A stretch of 64,000 bases of DNA, from assembly GCA_005888325.1 (NCBI GenBank), contig VAWU01000025.1:58461-122460 (forward strand), given 5' to 3'. The notes beneath the pieces were generated by a model. That model was not told the origin of the DNA. It was given only the letters and a program-made list of their open reading frames with translations, and made no database searches. Numbering within the stretch: the first letter of the stretch is position 1; each line of letters starts with the position of its first letter. Shown in pieces: positions 7,881 through 16,402 of this stretch. This DNA comes from Actinomycetota bacterium (lineage in GTDB: Bacteria; Actinomycetota; Acidimicrobiia; Acidimicrobiales; AC-14). The translations under genes and the position numbers were made by a program.

Positions 7881-9179
7881 GTGGCCGAGGAGCAGGGCAC
7901 GCAGGGACGGACCACGCGGAGCCGCATCGCCCACTTGTACCGGCGGGCGGGCTTCGGTGCCCGTCCCGAGGAGCTCGACGCCGCCGCGGCCCGCGGCTAC
8001 CGCGTGACCGTCGATCACCTGCTGGACGCCGACGCGACCGACCCGGGCGTGGCGACCATGGCCGACCCCACGTTCAGCAAGGTGTTCGGCGACTTCATGA
8101 CGGTGCGCCGCCACCGCCGTCACGAAGCCAGCCAGATGATGCTCTGGTGGATCAACCGCATGATCGCCGCAACCAACCCGCTCCCCGAGAAGCTCACGTT
8201 GTTCTGGCACGACCACTTCGCCACCTCGCTCCAGAAGGTGGGCTCGCCCGAGCTCATGTTCCGCCAGAACCAGTTGTTCCGCACCATGGGTGCCGGTCGC
8301 TTCGAGCCGCTCGCCCAGGCCGTGGCCAAGGACGCGGCGATGATGGTGTGGCTCGACTCCAACTCGAACAAGCGCGAGAGCCCCAACGAGAACTTCGCGC
8401 GCGAGCTGTTCGAGCTCTTCACGCTCGGCGCGGGCAACTACTCGGAGGCAGACGTCAAGGCGGCCGCCCGGGCGTTCACCGGGTGGCGGGTGAGCCCGCG
8501 CACGCAGCAGTTCGCGTTCGCGCCGCGACTCCACGACGGTGACGCGAAGGTGCTCTTCGGCGAGACGGGCAGCTTCGGAGGTGACGACGTCGTGCGGCTC
8601 GTCACCGGTCGGCCGGAGTGTGCCCGGTTCGTCACCGCGCAGCTGTGGAGCCACTTCGCCCGCCCCGTCACTCCGGACGACCCCCTCGTCGCCGAGCTCA
8701 CGGACGCGTTCACGCCCGAGCTCGACGTGCGCGCGCTGCTGCGCGCCATGTTCCTGCATCCCGAGTTCGACTCGGCGAGCACCCGCACCGGTCTCGTGAA
8801 GCAGCCGATCGAGTACGTGGCGGGCGCGTTGCGCGCGCTCGGTCGACGGGCCGAGGGCGTCGACCTGTTGCGCGCCCTGCGCCAGCTCGGTCAGGAGCCG
8901 TTCGTTCCACCGAGCGTCGGCGGCTGGCCGGCGAACGGCTACTGGATCTCGACCGCGTCGAGCCTCGGACGGATGCGGTTCGCCGAGGCCGTGGCACGCG
9001 ACGCCGACCTGACACCCGTCGCCTCCGTGTCGCGTCGTGCCCGCCCCGAGGCCGTGGCTCACCTGCTCTCCGTCGACGGCTGGGGAGCGACGACGACGAG
9101 GGCGCTCGAAAAAGTCGCGGACGAGCCGCGGTCCCTGCTCACGCTGGCCCTCGTGGCTCCCGAGTACGTGCTCGCATAA
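7881..9179 (+). CDS. DUF1800 domain-containing protein
   Basis: A 432-residue protein of the DUF1800 family. Signature parts are the N-terminal AHLYRRAGFGARPEEL, the central FWHDHFATSL and NFARELFELFTLGAGNYSEADV, and the C-terminal FVPPSVGGWPANGYW. The GTG at 7881 follows a GGGGAG site and a CAGGCT box. The next gene encodes a DUF1501 protein nine bases away; these two families are paired in many bacterial genomes, so they very likely act together, probably in the cell envelope. The biochemical function of neither is established. No export signal is obvious on this partner. Confidence 0.9.
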   Translation: MAEEQGTQGRTTRSRIAHLYRRAGFGARPEELDAAAARGYRVTVDHLLDADATDPGVATMADPTFSKVFGDFMTVRRHRRHEASQMMLWWINRMIAATNPLPEKLTLFWHDHFATSLQKVGSPELMFRQNQLFRTMGAGRFEPLAQAVAKDAAMMVWLDSNSNKRESPNENFARELFELFTLGAGNYSEADVKAAARAFTGWRVSPRTQQFAFAPRLHDGDAKVLFGETGSFGGDDVVRLVTGRPECARFVTAQLWSHFARPVTPDDPLVAELTDAFTPELDVRALLRAMFLHPEFDSASTRTGLVKQPIEYVAGALRALGRRAEGVDLLRALRQLGQEPFVPPSVGGWPANGYWISTASSLGRMRFAEAVARDADLTPVASVSRRARPEAVAHLLSVDGWGATTTRALEKVADEPRSLLTLALVAPEYVLA

Positions 9180-9188
9180 GGGGCAGCC

Positions 9189-10478
9189 GTGGCCATCACC
9201 CGACGACAGTTCATCACCGGTGAGGTGGGGGCGGGCGCGGCCGGCGCCGTCGGTGTGGCCCTGTCGCAGTCGCCCTGGCAGGCACGCGGCGACGACAAGA
9301 CCGCGGCCACGACCACGACCGTCCCGACCGCGTCGAGCAAGGGCACGCTCGTGCTCGTCACCCTCTACGGCGGCAACGACGGCCTCGACACCGTGATCCC
9401 GTTCGAGGATGCCCGCTACCTCGGCGCGCGGGGTGAGCTCGGCAACTTCTCCGACGGCGGCCACCCCGACGGCGCCGTCATCCCCCTCGCCGACGGGCTC
9501 GCGCTCCATCCCGCCCTCACCGGGCTCAAGCGCCTCTGGGACGCGAGGCAGCTCGCGATCGTGCGCGGCGTCGGCTACCCGGCGCCCAACCGGAGCCACT
9601 TCGTGTCGATGGACATCTGGCAATCGGGCTCGACCGACGGTGGCAGCACCACCGGCTGGCTCGGACCGTGGCTCGACGCGACAGGCACCGACCCCCTCCG
9701 CGCCATAGCGGTCGGCGCGAGCGTGCCTCGCATCCTCAGGGGCGAGAAGGCGTCGGCGACGGCCGTACCCCTCGGCCCGTTCGCGTTGCCGGGCACACCG
9801 GCGCTGAAGGCCGCGTTCGGGTCCATGCAACACCCCGATGGGTTCGACGCACCCCTGGCCGCCGCCATCGCCCGCTCGGGCGCCGACCTGCTCACGACCG
9901 GCCGCACCATCGCCGACGTCGTCGCGGGCCGGCCCGAGAGCGAGGCCGGCGCGGCCAACCTCGAGGGTGTGGCGGACGGCGCCGACCGTCCGGGGCACAC
10001 CGGCGAGCTCGGCGAGCAGCTCTCGCTCGTCGCCCGCCTCATCAAGGCCGACCTCCCGACGACGGTGTACTCCGTCGGCCTCGGCGGCTTCGATACCCAC
10101 GCCAACGAGAAGGCGGTGCATGCCCAGCTCCTGGGCCAGCTCGACGCGTCCATCACGCGCTTCTTCGCGGACCTCGAAGGCGACCCGCACCGCGAAGGCG
10201 TGGTCATGGTCGCCTACAGCGAGTTCGGCCGGCGGGTGGCCGCCAACGCGAGCGGCGGCACCGACCACGGCGCGGCCGGCCCCGTGCTCGTCGCCGGTCC
10301 GCGCGTGAAGGGCGGCACGTTCTACGGCGACGAGCCCAGCCTGGTCGACCTCGACGACGGCGACCTGAAGCACACGACCGACTTCCGCTCGGTGTACGCG
10401 ACCGTCCTCGAGGGGATCGTCGGCTTCGACGCGCGTCGCAGCCTCGGCGGTCCGTATCCCCGGCTCGACCTGCTGTAG
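9189..10478 (+). CDS. DUF1501 domain-containing protein, Tat signal
   Basis: A 429-residue DUF1501 (sulfatase-like fold) protein. The N-terminus ITRRQFITGEVGAGAAG is a twin-arginine export signal, so the folded protein should be sent across the membrane. Later parts fit the family: LVLVTLYGGNDGLDTVIP, NRSHFVSMDIWQSG, TDHGAAGPVLVAG and FRSVYATVLEG. It follows the DUF1800 gene by nine bases and shares its predicted transcript. GTG at 9189 places the twin arginine at residues 5 and 6. It converges with the FtsH-like gene, whose stop is six bases away. Confidence 0.92.
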   Translation: MAITRRQFITGEVGAGAAGAVGVALSQSPWQARGDDKTAATTTTVPTASSKGTLVLVTLYGGNDGLDTVIPFEDARYLGARGELGNFSDGGHPDGAVIPLADGLALHPALTGLKRLWDARQLAIVRGVGYPAPNRSHFVSMDIWQSGSTDGGSTTGWLGPWLDATGTDPLRAIAVGASVPRILRGEKASATAVPLGPFALPGTPALKAAFGSMQHPDGFDAPLAAAIARSGADLLTTGRTIADVVAGRPESEAGAANLEGVADGADRPGHTGELGEQLSLVARLIKADLPTTVYSVGLGGFDTHANEKAVHAQLLGQLDASITRFFADLEGDPHREGVVMVAYSEFGRRVAANASGGTDHGAAGPVLVAGPRVKGGTFYGDEPSLVDLDDGDLKHTTDFRSVYATVLEGIVGFDARRSLGGPYPRLDLL

Positions 10479-10483
10479 CGCGT

Positions 10484-12973
10484 CTAGGGCTCTGCAGGCG
10501 GCGCGGGAGGTCGGGGGTCGATCAGCGCACCGGGCGTGGCCCACGGGTCGACGACGAGCTCGACCTCGGTGAAGTGCGGCTTGTGGCCGTTGCCGTTCAG
10601 CACCGGCAACGGGATCTCGACCTGGCCGTGGCCCTTGTGGGCGGCGAGCACCATCGCGTGGTAGCGCTCGGCCACCTCGGCGAACTCGGGTGTGGCGTAG
10701 ACCTGCCCGTCGATGAGCGGCCCCGGGATGCCCTCGATGATCGCCTCGATGTCCTCGCCCGTGAGGGTCTTGTTCGTCTCGAGCGCGTGGGCCACGGCGA
10801 GCACGGCACGCCGGTCGTCGGCGAGGAGCTGCTCGGCCCGGGTGAGCAGGTCGGCCAGCTTCTCCTCGATGCGCTCGCCGAGCGTCCCCCGCAGCAGCTC
10901 CTGCTTCTCCCGCTTCTTGTCGTCCTCACCGGGCTTGCCGCCGCCACCGATGCCGACCCGCTGCGTCACCCCGTGGCAGGCCACAGTGGAGCCCATCCCC
11001 CAGTAACCCTCCATCAGCGTGGCGATCTGCGTGGCGCCCTCGAGATCGCCGGAGACGCCGGACGAGTTGTCGCCGTCGAAGAACAGGCGCTCGCCGGCCA
11101 GAGAGGCCAGGCTCACGACGATGTCGGCCTCGTACTCCGAGCGCCACTGCGTGAACTGGTCCTCGGGCGGGATCGACGCGACCATGCCGAGATAGGTGCC
11201 CCCCTTCTCGATCGTGGCGATGTCGATCGTGAGGTGGTGGCGGATGCGGTACGCGGCGACTGCGTGGCACGCCTCGTGCACCGCGACCGCGTGGCGCTCG
11301 CGCTCGATGTACTCCACGTTCTCGGGCGGGCCCAGGTCCTTCAGCTGCTTGGCCTTGACGATGTCGCGCCAGTCGATCGTGTCGCGGTCTTCTCGAATGG
11401 CGTGGATGAGGGCCTCGTTGATCAGGTCCTTGATCGTCGCGCCGGTGGCGTAGGGAGTGATCGTCGCGAGCTTGTCGATGTCGGCGGGCGTGAGCACGTG
11501 CTTGACCTTGTCGAGGTAGCCCTCGTAGGTGCGGACGCGGCCTTCCTTCGACGGGTAGCCCACCTTGTAGATGCGGTCGATGCGGCCGGGTCGGAGGAGA
11601 GCCTCGTCGAGCGCCTGCGGCATGTTCGTCGCCATCATCACGAGGATGCGGTACTTGGGCGGAGGCTTGGGCCGCATGCCGAGCAACCGCCGCCCGTACC
11701 GGTTGAGGAGGCCCCGCGGCTTCTTGAGGCCCGAGATCTCGGTCAGCAGCGCCTGCAGCATGCCGCCGCCCCCCATGCCCCCCATCATGAAGAACCCGTC
11801 GCGCCACCGACCCCGCGGCTCGGAGACCGCCGACGGCTCGAGACCGGTGTGCAACAGCATCGACGCGGTGTCGGGCGCCAGGTAGGAGAGGCCGTTGCAC
11901 GACGGCGACGTGGCCCAGGGGCCCTGGTTGCGCCCCGACATCTGACCACCCAACGGCCCACCCGTCGTGAGCGCGCCGCGGCTGCCGAGCGCGTCCGCCT
12001 CGTCGAAGAAGACGATCACGCCGCCGTAGCGCACCGCGAGCTTGCGCAGCTTGCGGAAGACGCCCTTGACGGCCAGGGCCCCGAACCCGAACGCGGTGAG
12101 GCCACCGGGATCGACGAACACGTAGGGCTTGCCCGTCTCCCCCGCCACCGCCTCGGCCATGAGCGTCTTGCCGGTGCCCGGCGGCCCCCACAGCAGGATG
12201 CCGCTCGGCACGTGGCCACCCTTGGCCTCGATCGACTCCGGGTCCTCGAGGAACACGATGTTCTCCTGCACCCGGGCGAGCACCGCGTCCTGGCCCCACA
12301 CGTCGCTGAAGCGGGTCTTCACGTCGTCGGGGAAGTAGACGTCGATGCCCTGGCGACCCGCGTACCAGGCCAGCCCGACGAACTGGATGATGATGACGAA
12401 GAAGAGGATCCCGAACTGGAAGACGAACGGCAGGGCCTGGACCAGCCGCACGGGCAGCTCGAACAGCGCGGTGGCCGGCGCGACCTTGAACGCCGACGCG
12501 AGCACCAGGTCGAGGACGACGAGGAACGTGACCCACTTGATGGTCCGCGCGATGCGGAAGCGGGTCCAGTCGCTGACACCGCTGAAGCGGCGATCGACGC
12601 CGCCGAAGATGCGCTCCTTCCAGAAGCGGTGGTAGCCGGCGTCACGCTCGCAGAAGACGTAGTGCAGCTGACGGATGGCTTCGAGCATGAGCAGCCCGAT
12701 GAGCCAGGCCTTCGACCGCACCGTGTCCCAGAACGCGTCCCGCGCGGAGATGATCGGGTTGTCGGAGACCGCGCCCCAGAAGAAGAAGAGAAAGAGCGCG
12801 ACGATCGCGAGGAGCAGCTTGACGCGGTCCCACGGCGCCAGCGGCTTGCGCGTCGGCAGCTCGTCGTCGCGCGGGCGGCTCTTGTACTCGGCCGGCGGCA
12901 CCGGCCCGGTGTCGTGGTCGGGCCACGCGAGCCCGGGCTTGCCGTTCCCGTTACCGGTGTCAGCCTCGCTCAT
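10484..12973 (-). CDS. FtsH-like membrane AAA ATPase / M41-type zinc protease with insertions
   Basis: An 829-residue membrane protease resembling FtsH. Hydrophobic segments lie near residues 52 to 68, 90 to 100, 145 to 160 and 180 to 203. The AAA domain has Walker A GPPGTGKT (263-270), Walker B VIVFFDEAD (319-327) and the second region of homology with arginine fingers (ATNMPQALDEALLRPGRIDR). The protease domain has zinc-site HEACH (566-570) and the third-ligand region GDLEGAT with Asp643. Between Walker B and the next conserved helix there is a Gly/Met-rich insertion of about 70 residues (334-404), with a smaller one before ATNMP, neither present in ordinary FtsH. Start ATG at 12973. A dedicated membrane protein quality-control role is inferred. 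Confidence 0.88.
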   Translation of the reverse strand: MSEADTGNGNGKPGLAWPDHDTGPVPPAEYKSRPRDDELPTRKPLAPWDRVKLLLAIVALFLFFFWGAVSDNPIISARDAFWDTVRSKAWLIGLLMLEAIRQLHYVFCERDAGYHRFWKERIFGGVDRRFSGVSDWTRFRIARTIKWVTFLVVLDLVLASAFKVAPATALFELPVRLVQALPFVFQFGILFFVIIIQFVGLAWYAGRQGIDVYFPDDVKTRFSDVWGQDAVLARVQENIVFLEDPESIEAKGGHVPSGILLWGPPGTGKTLMAEAVAGETGKPYVFVDPGGLTAFGFGALAVKGVFRKLRKLAVRYGGVIVFFDEADALGSRGALTTGGPLGGQMSGRNQGPWATSPSCNGLSYLAPDTASMLLHTGLEPSAVSEPRGRWRDGFFMMGGMGGGGMLQALLTEISGLKKPRGLLNRYGRRLLGMRPKPPPKYRILVMMATNMPQALDEALLRPGRIDRIYKVGYPSKEGRVRTYEGYLDKVKHVLTPADIDKLATITPYATGATIKDLINEALIHAIREDRDTIDWRDIVKAKQLKDLGPPENVEYIERERHAVAVHEACHAVAAYRIRHHLTIDIATIEKGGTYLGMVASIPPEDQFTQWRSEYEADIVVSLASLAGERLFFDGDNSSGVSGDLEGATQIATLMEGYWGMGSTVACHGVTQRVGIGGGGKPGEDDKKREKQELLRGTLGERIEEKLADLLTRAEQLLADDRRAVLAVAHALETNKTLTGEDIEAIIEGIPGPLIDGQVYATPEFAEVAERYHAMVLAAHKGHGQVEIPLPVLNGNGHKPHFTEVELVVDPWATPGALIDPRPPAPPAEP

Positions 12974-13026
12974 CGGTTCACCGTGCCTCGTCCCTCGGCC
13001 GCTGCACCGACCTGCCACATGGGAGC

Positions 13027-13059
13027 TGCGCTCCTCGCTGCGCTGCGGTGCTCGCTCAC
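13027..13059 (-). repeat. 33-base dispersed repeat, copy 1
   Basis: On the minus strand the copy begins GTGAGCGAGCACCGCAGCGC and is identical over all 33 bases to a second copy at 46198-46230. Here the repeat includes the TGA stop of the lipoprotein gene at 13056-13058 and lies in the gap before the FtsH-like gene. It is followed by GCAGCTCCCATGTGGCAG, which is related to the unit at 50294-50338. Confidence 0.85.
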
Positions 13060-13805
13060 TTGTTCTCCTTGATCGTCCACGACGCGACGACTTCGTTGAT
13101 GGTCTTGGCATTCTGCACGTAGCACCTCGCCTCGCACCCGATCACGAGTGTGTAGAGCAGGCGCGACGCGGTATCGGTCAACGTCGTCTGGTTCACCGTA
13201 TAGGCCAGGCCGTGGTCTCCCTTGAGGTTGAACAGCACCTGGGTGCCGTGGAAGCCGCCCGGGCGCACGACCTCGTCGTCGCGGGCGATGACCTCGACCT
13301 TCGGCTCGCCGGACTGCTGATCCGTCTGTGCCCCCTGCTGCGCGTCGACGCTGAAGGGGAAGTTGCGCATGTCGGAGAGCGAGACCGAATCGCGCTGGTC
13401 GTCGTCGAGGACGAGCACCATCTCGCGCCCCGACGGCGAGGACGTGGCCGAGAACAGGTTGGCAGGCGACGGCCGCGGCGACGCGTCGAATCCGGTCACG
13501 TTCTGTCCCGCGACCAGGTCGGCGATACCGGTCGGCGTGAGCTTGTCGACGCCGGGCATGGCCGACAGCACCTGCTCCTTGCTGAAGACCTTCCACGTGC
13601 GCGGGACCTTGTAGTAGGAGTCGGCCGCCTCGACCGCCCGGCGCAGGGTCCGCTTGCCGACCGGGATCTTGTAGACGAGGGTGGGCGACTTCGTGGTCAC
13701 GTAGTGGTACTTCGACGTGCCGCAGGCGACCAGGCCGACGCCCCCGGCGACGGCGAGCGCGATCGGGGGCGCCAAGCCCCTCAGCGTGCGCCAACCCCAA
13801 GGCAT
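13056..13805 (-). CDS. Putative lipoprotein, family not recognised
   Basis: A 249-residue protein with an N-terminal signal ending in the lipobox LVACGTS, so it is likely lipid-anchored outside the membrane. The mature part has no domain I can name. Visible features include a KIPVGKRTLRRAVEAADSYY segment, a Ser/Pro-rich linker near residue 105 and a C-terminal region with two cysteines (IGCEARCYV) that could form a disulfide. The C-terminal SWTIKENK runs into the dispersed repeat that supplies the stop codon. It lies 82 bases upstream of the FtsH-like protease gene on the same strand, so the two might be co-transcribed and functionally linked. Confidence 0.75.
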   Translation of the reverse strand: MPWGWRTLRGLAPPIALAVAGGVGLVACGTSKYHYVTTKSPTLVYKIPVGKRTLRRAVEAADSYYKVPRTWKVFSKEQVLSAMPGVDKLTPTGIADLVAGQNVTGFDASPRPSPANLFSATSSPSGREMVLVLDDDQRDSVSLSDMRNFPFSVDAQQGAQTDQQSGEPKVEVIARDDEVVRPGGFHGTQVLFNLKGDHGLAYTVNQTTLTDTASRLLYTLVIGCEARCYVQNAKTINEVVASWTIKENK

Positions 13806-13867
13806 GCACCAGTATCGGCCGAATTCCGGGCCAAGGCGACCCGGAACTCCCCCCACCCCCCGCTTCG

Positions 13868-13906
13868 TGTCGTACGTGGCCGTCCTGGGCACGGCTGCGT
13901 ACGACA
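13868..13906. terminator. Hairpin between solA-like gene and lipoprotein gene
   Basis: Inverted repeat with arms TGTCGTACG and CGTACGACA, an inner GCCGT/ACGGC stem and a seven-base loop. It lies after the stop of the flavoprotein gene (minus strand, stop at 13918) and before the lipoprotein start (13805). It fits an intrinsic terminator-like stem and resembles the larger hairpin at 16351-16397, which carries the same TGTCGTA/TACGACA theme. Confidence 0.6.
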
Positions 13907-13917
13907 AGATGCGGCCG

Positions 13918-15078
13918 TCACCGGGGTCGGTCGAGCCCGGCACCTCCTCGGGCGAGGGCCGGGCGGGTGAGCGAGAAACGGTCGCGGGGCACGGGTGGCT
14001 CCCGCCCCAGGGCCAGGTGGGCAAGGGCCTCGCCCAGCAGGGGGGCGAACTTGAAGCCGTGGCCCGACGTGCCCGCGCCCACCACCAGGCGGCCGCGGCG
14101 GTCGACGATGAAGTCGCGATCCGGGGTGTTGTCGTAGAGGCATGTCTCCTGCGCCACCGGTTCGGAGCGGAACCCGGGCAGGATGCGGGCGGCGGCGGCC
14201 CGGAGCCGGCCGGCCACGATCGGGTCGGGTGCGAGGCTGCGCCGCTCGTCGGTCGGGTCGACCGCGGGCCCGGTGCCGTGCTCGGCGAGCTTGTACCAGC
14301 CGAGCGCCGGGGTCGGCAGACCGTAGTACGACGGTTCGTCCCATTCGATGAACACCGGCAGCTCACCACGCCCATCGCGCCCGTCGCGCCCACCGGTCCC
14401 GGCCGGCGCCACGTAGGCGATCTGCTCACGCGTCGCCACCATCCCGACGCCGATGCCGAGGGGCCGCAGGAGCTCGGGCGCCCACGCGCCGCAGCACAGG
14501 ACCGCGGCCGCGGCACGCACGCTTCCCGCCGACGTGGTGAGGGTCACGCCGCGGTCGCCGTCTGCCACGTCCAGCACCCGCGTCCCCTCCCGCAGGTCGC
14601 CGCCGGCCGCGGTGAGGGCGCGCACCAGCGCGGCGAGGCAACGGTCCGCCGCCAGCACGCCGGCCGTCGGCTCCCACAGCAGCGGCCCCGACAGCGCGAG
14701 CTCGGGATGGCGGCGGCGCGCCTCCCGCTCGTCGAGCTCGTCGCACGCGACGCCGGCGGCCGTCAACGCCCGCTGCACGCCCCGCATCCCGGGACCGGCG
14801 ACGAGCGCGCCCGTCAGGGTGAGGAGGCCCGGGTCGTGGCCTTCCTGCTCGAGCTCGCGCCAGAGCGGCGCCGACGCCGCGGCCATTGCGACGTACTCGG
14901 GATCGTCGTACCCCAGGCGGAAGACACGCGACGCGCCGTGCGAGCTTCCGCGCGCATGGCCGACCGCGTCCTGCTCGAGCACCGACACCTCGTGACCGGC
15001 GCGCGCCAGCTGCCAGCCCGTCGCAAGTCCGACGACGCCTCCGCCCACGACGACGAGCTCGACTTCCTCGGCACCCAC
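13918..15078 (-). CDS. FAD-dependent amine oxidase of the monomeric sarcosine oxidase type
   Basis: A 386-residue flavoprotein. The N-terminal dinucleotide motif is VVVGGGVVGLATGWQLARAG (residues 9-28), followed by the family segment GSSHGASRVFRLGY. The C-terminal ETCLYDNTPDRDFIVD contains a cysteine at the position used for covalent FAD attachment in monomeric sarcosine oxidases and N-methyltryptophan oxidases. VVGAGTSGHGFKFAPLLGE completes the FAD site. It should oxidise a secondary N-methyl amine to aldehyde, amine and H2O2, but the exact substrate is unknown. It is divergent from the ferredoxin reductase gene with about 60 bases between starts. Confidence 0.87.
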   Translation of the reverse strand: MGAEEVELVVVGGGVVGLATGWQLARAGHEVSVLEQDAVGHARGSSHGASRVFRLGYDDPEYVAMAAASAPLWRELEQEGHDPGLLTLTGALVAGPGMRGVQRALTAAGVACDELDEREARRRHPELALSGPLLWEPTAGVLAADRCLAALVRALTAAGGDLREGTRVLDVADGDRGVTLTTSAGSVRAAAAVLCCGAWAPELLRPLGIGVGMVATREQIAYVAPAGTGGRDGRDGRGELPVFIEWDEPSYYGLPTPALGWYKLAEHGTGPAVDPTDERRSLAPDPIVAGRLRAAAARILPGFRSEPVAQETCLYDNTPDRDFIVDRRGRLVVGAGTSGHGFKFAPLLGEALAHLALGREPPVPRDRFSLTRPALARGGAGLDRPR

Positions 15079-15140
15079 GCCGTGACATCATGCGCCGGAT
15101 GGGAGTCGCGGTCGACTTCGTCTCGCGGGAGGACTGAGCC

Positions 15141-16337
15141 GCGCGCACCATCGTCGTCGTCGGCGCATCGCTCGCAGGCCTGCGCGCGGTCGAGACGCTC
15201 CGGCAACACGGCTACGACGGGCGGCTCGTGCTCGTCGGCGCCGAGCCGTCGCTCCCCTACGACCGGCCGCCACTCTCCAAGCAGGTGCTCGCAGGCGAGT
15301 GGGGCCCCGACGAGATCGTCCTGCGTCCCGCCGACGACTACTCCTCGCTCGCGCTCGACATGCGGCTCGGCCGGCGAGCCACCGCGCTCGATCTGGACGC
15401 GCGAGCGGTCGTGCTCGACGACGGCGAGCGCGTCGCCTTCGACGGCTTGGTCATCGCCACCGGCTGTCGTCCGCGACTGCTGCCGGGCACTCCCGACATC
15501 GCAGGGATCCACGTGCTGCGGACCCTCGACGACGCCCTCGCCATCCGCGCCGCGCTGGATGCAGCCGCGCGTGTCGTCGTGATCGGCGCCGGCTTCATCG
15601 GCTCCGAGGTCGCGGCTACCTGCAGGATGAGCGGCCTCGACGTGACGTTGCTCGAGGCGCTGCCGGTGCCCCTCGCCCGCGCCCTCGGAGACGAGATGGG
15701 CGCGGCGTGCGCGGAGCTCCACCGCGACAACGGCGTCGACCTCCGCGTCGTCGTGGCGCCGGCCGGGTTCGACGGCGACGAGCAGGTGGAGCGCGTCAGG
15801 CTGAGCGACGGCAGCGCGATCGACGCCGATGTCGTCGTCGTCGGTGTGGGTGTCGCGCCGGAGACCGCGTGGCTGGAGGGCTCGGGGCTCGCGCTCGGCG
15901 ACGGCGTGCTCTGTGACGCGAGCTGCTTCGCCTCGGCGCCGGGCGTGGTGGCCGCAGGCGACGTGGCCCGCTGGCACAACCCGCTCTTCGGCGTCGACAT
16001 GCGCGTCGAGCACTGGACCAACGCGGCCGAGCAGGGCATGGCCGCGGCACGCGCCCTGCTGGCAGGTGCGGGCGCCGAGCCCTTCGCGCCCGTGCCCTAC
16101 TTCTGGTCCGACCAGTACGACGCGAAGATCCAGTTCGTCGGCACGTGCGCGCCCGACGACGAGGTCCGCATCGTGCACGGCTCGGTCGCGGAGCGTCGCT
16201 TCGTCGCGATCTACGGGCGCGCCGGCCGGTTGGTGGGCGCGCTCGCCCTCAGCCGCCCCCGGCTGCTCGTGGCGTACCGCCGCCTCATCGCGGAGCGGGC
16301 GTCGTGGGAGGACGCGCTCGCCCACGAGCCGACGTGA
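15141..16337 (+). CDS. NAD(P)H-dependent ferredoxin reductase, start codon reads GCG
   Basis: An FAD- and NAD-binding ferredoxin/rubredoxin-reductase-type flavoprotein of about 398 residues. The first dinucleotide motif is TIVVVGASLAGLRAVETLR, with PYDRPPLSKQVL next, then the NAD motif VVVIGAGFIGSEVAATC and the FAD motif VVAAGDVARWHNP, and a C-terminal reductase domain. The first clean start (GTG 15228) would delete the FAD motif. A GGGAGGA ribosome site ends at 15133, and seven bases later the in-frame codon is GCG (15141), where GTG is expected. A TGA lies just upstream (15135-15137). A T to C change or base-call error is inferred. It faces the P450 gene across a shared hairpin terminator and probably feeds electrons to a P450 ferredoxin. 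Confidence 0.85.
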   Translation, partial: ARTIVVVGASLAGLRAVETLRQHGYDGRLVLVGAEPSLPYDRPPLSKQVLAGEWGPDEIVLRPADDYSSLALDMRLGRRATALDLDARAVVLDDGERVAFDGLVIATGCRPRLLPGTPDIAGIHVLRTLDDALAIRAALDAAARVVVIGAGFIGSEVAATCRMSGLDVTLLEALPVPLARALGDEMGAACAELHRDNGVDLRVVVAPAGFDGDEQVERVRLSDGSAIDADVVVVGVGVAPETAWLEGSGLALGDGVLCDASCFASAPGVVAAGDVARWHNPLFGVDMRVEHWTNAAEQGMAAARALLAGAGAEPFAPVPYFWSDQYDAKIQFVGTCAPDDEVRIVHGSVAERRFVAIYGRAGRLVGALALSRPRLLVAYRRLIAERASWEDALAHEPT

Positions 16338-16350
16338 GCGCTTCTCTCGC

Positions 16351-16397
16351 TTCTTGTCGTAGACACCCGTCCTCAGGACGGCTGACTACGACAAGAA
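16351..16397. terminator. Bidirectional hairpin terminator
   Basis: Perfect 12-base arms, TTCTTGTCGTAG (16351-16362) and CTACGACAAGAA (16386-16397), enclose an inner palindrome CCGTCCTCAGGACGG. The element sits in the 65-base gap between the convergent reductase and P450 genes, so it can stop transcription from both sides. Confidence 0.8.
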
Positions 16398-16402
16398 CGG
16401 GG

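Noticed and set aside
7821-10544. A 907-codon open frame on the minus strand opposite the DUF1800/DUF1501 genes
   Set aside because: Charged, low-complexity translation rich in Arg, Glu, Val and Gly without any domain; typical antisense shadow in high-GC DNA.
9668-13072. A 1134-codon plus-strand open frame over the FtsH-like gene
   Set aside because: Shadow of DUF1501 and the protease; no hydrophobic segments or motifs, and the minus-strand reading has intact AAA and HEACH motifs.
15099-15137. Short frame MGVAVDFVSRED followed by TGA as a third selenocysteine codon or a remnant ferredoxin
   Set aside because: The TGA lies before the FAD motif with no SECIS-like hairpin placed as in the other two, and a ribosome site right there points to a start downstream; the ferredoxin remnant idea rests on too few residues.
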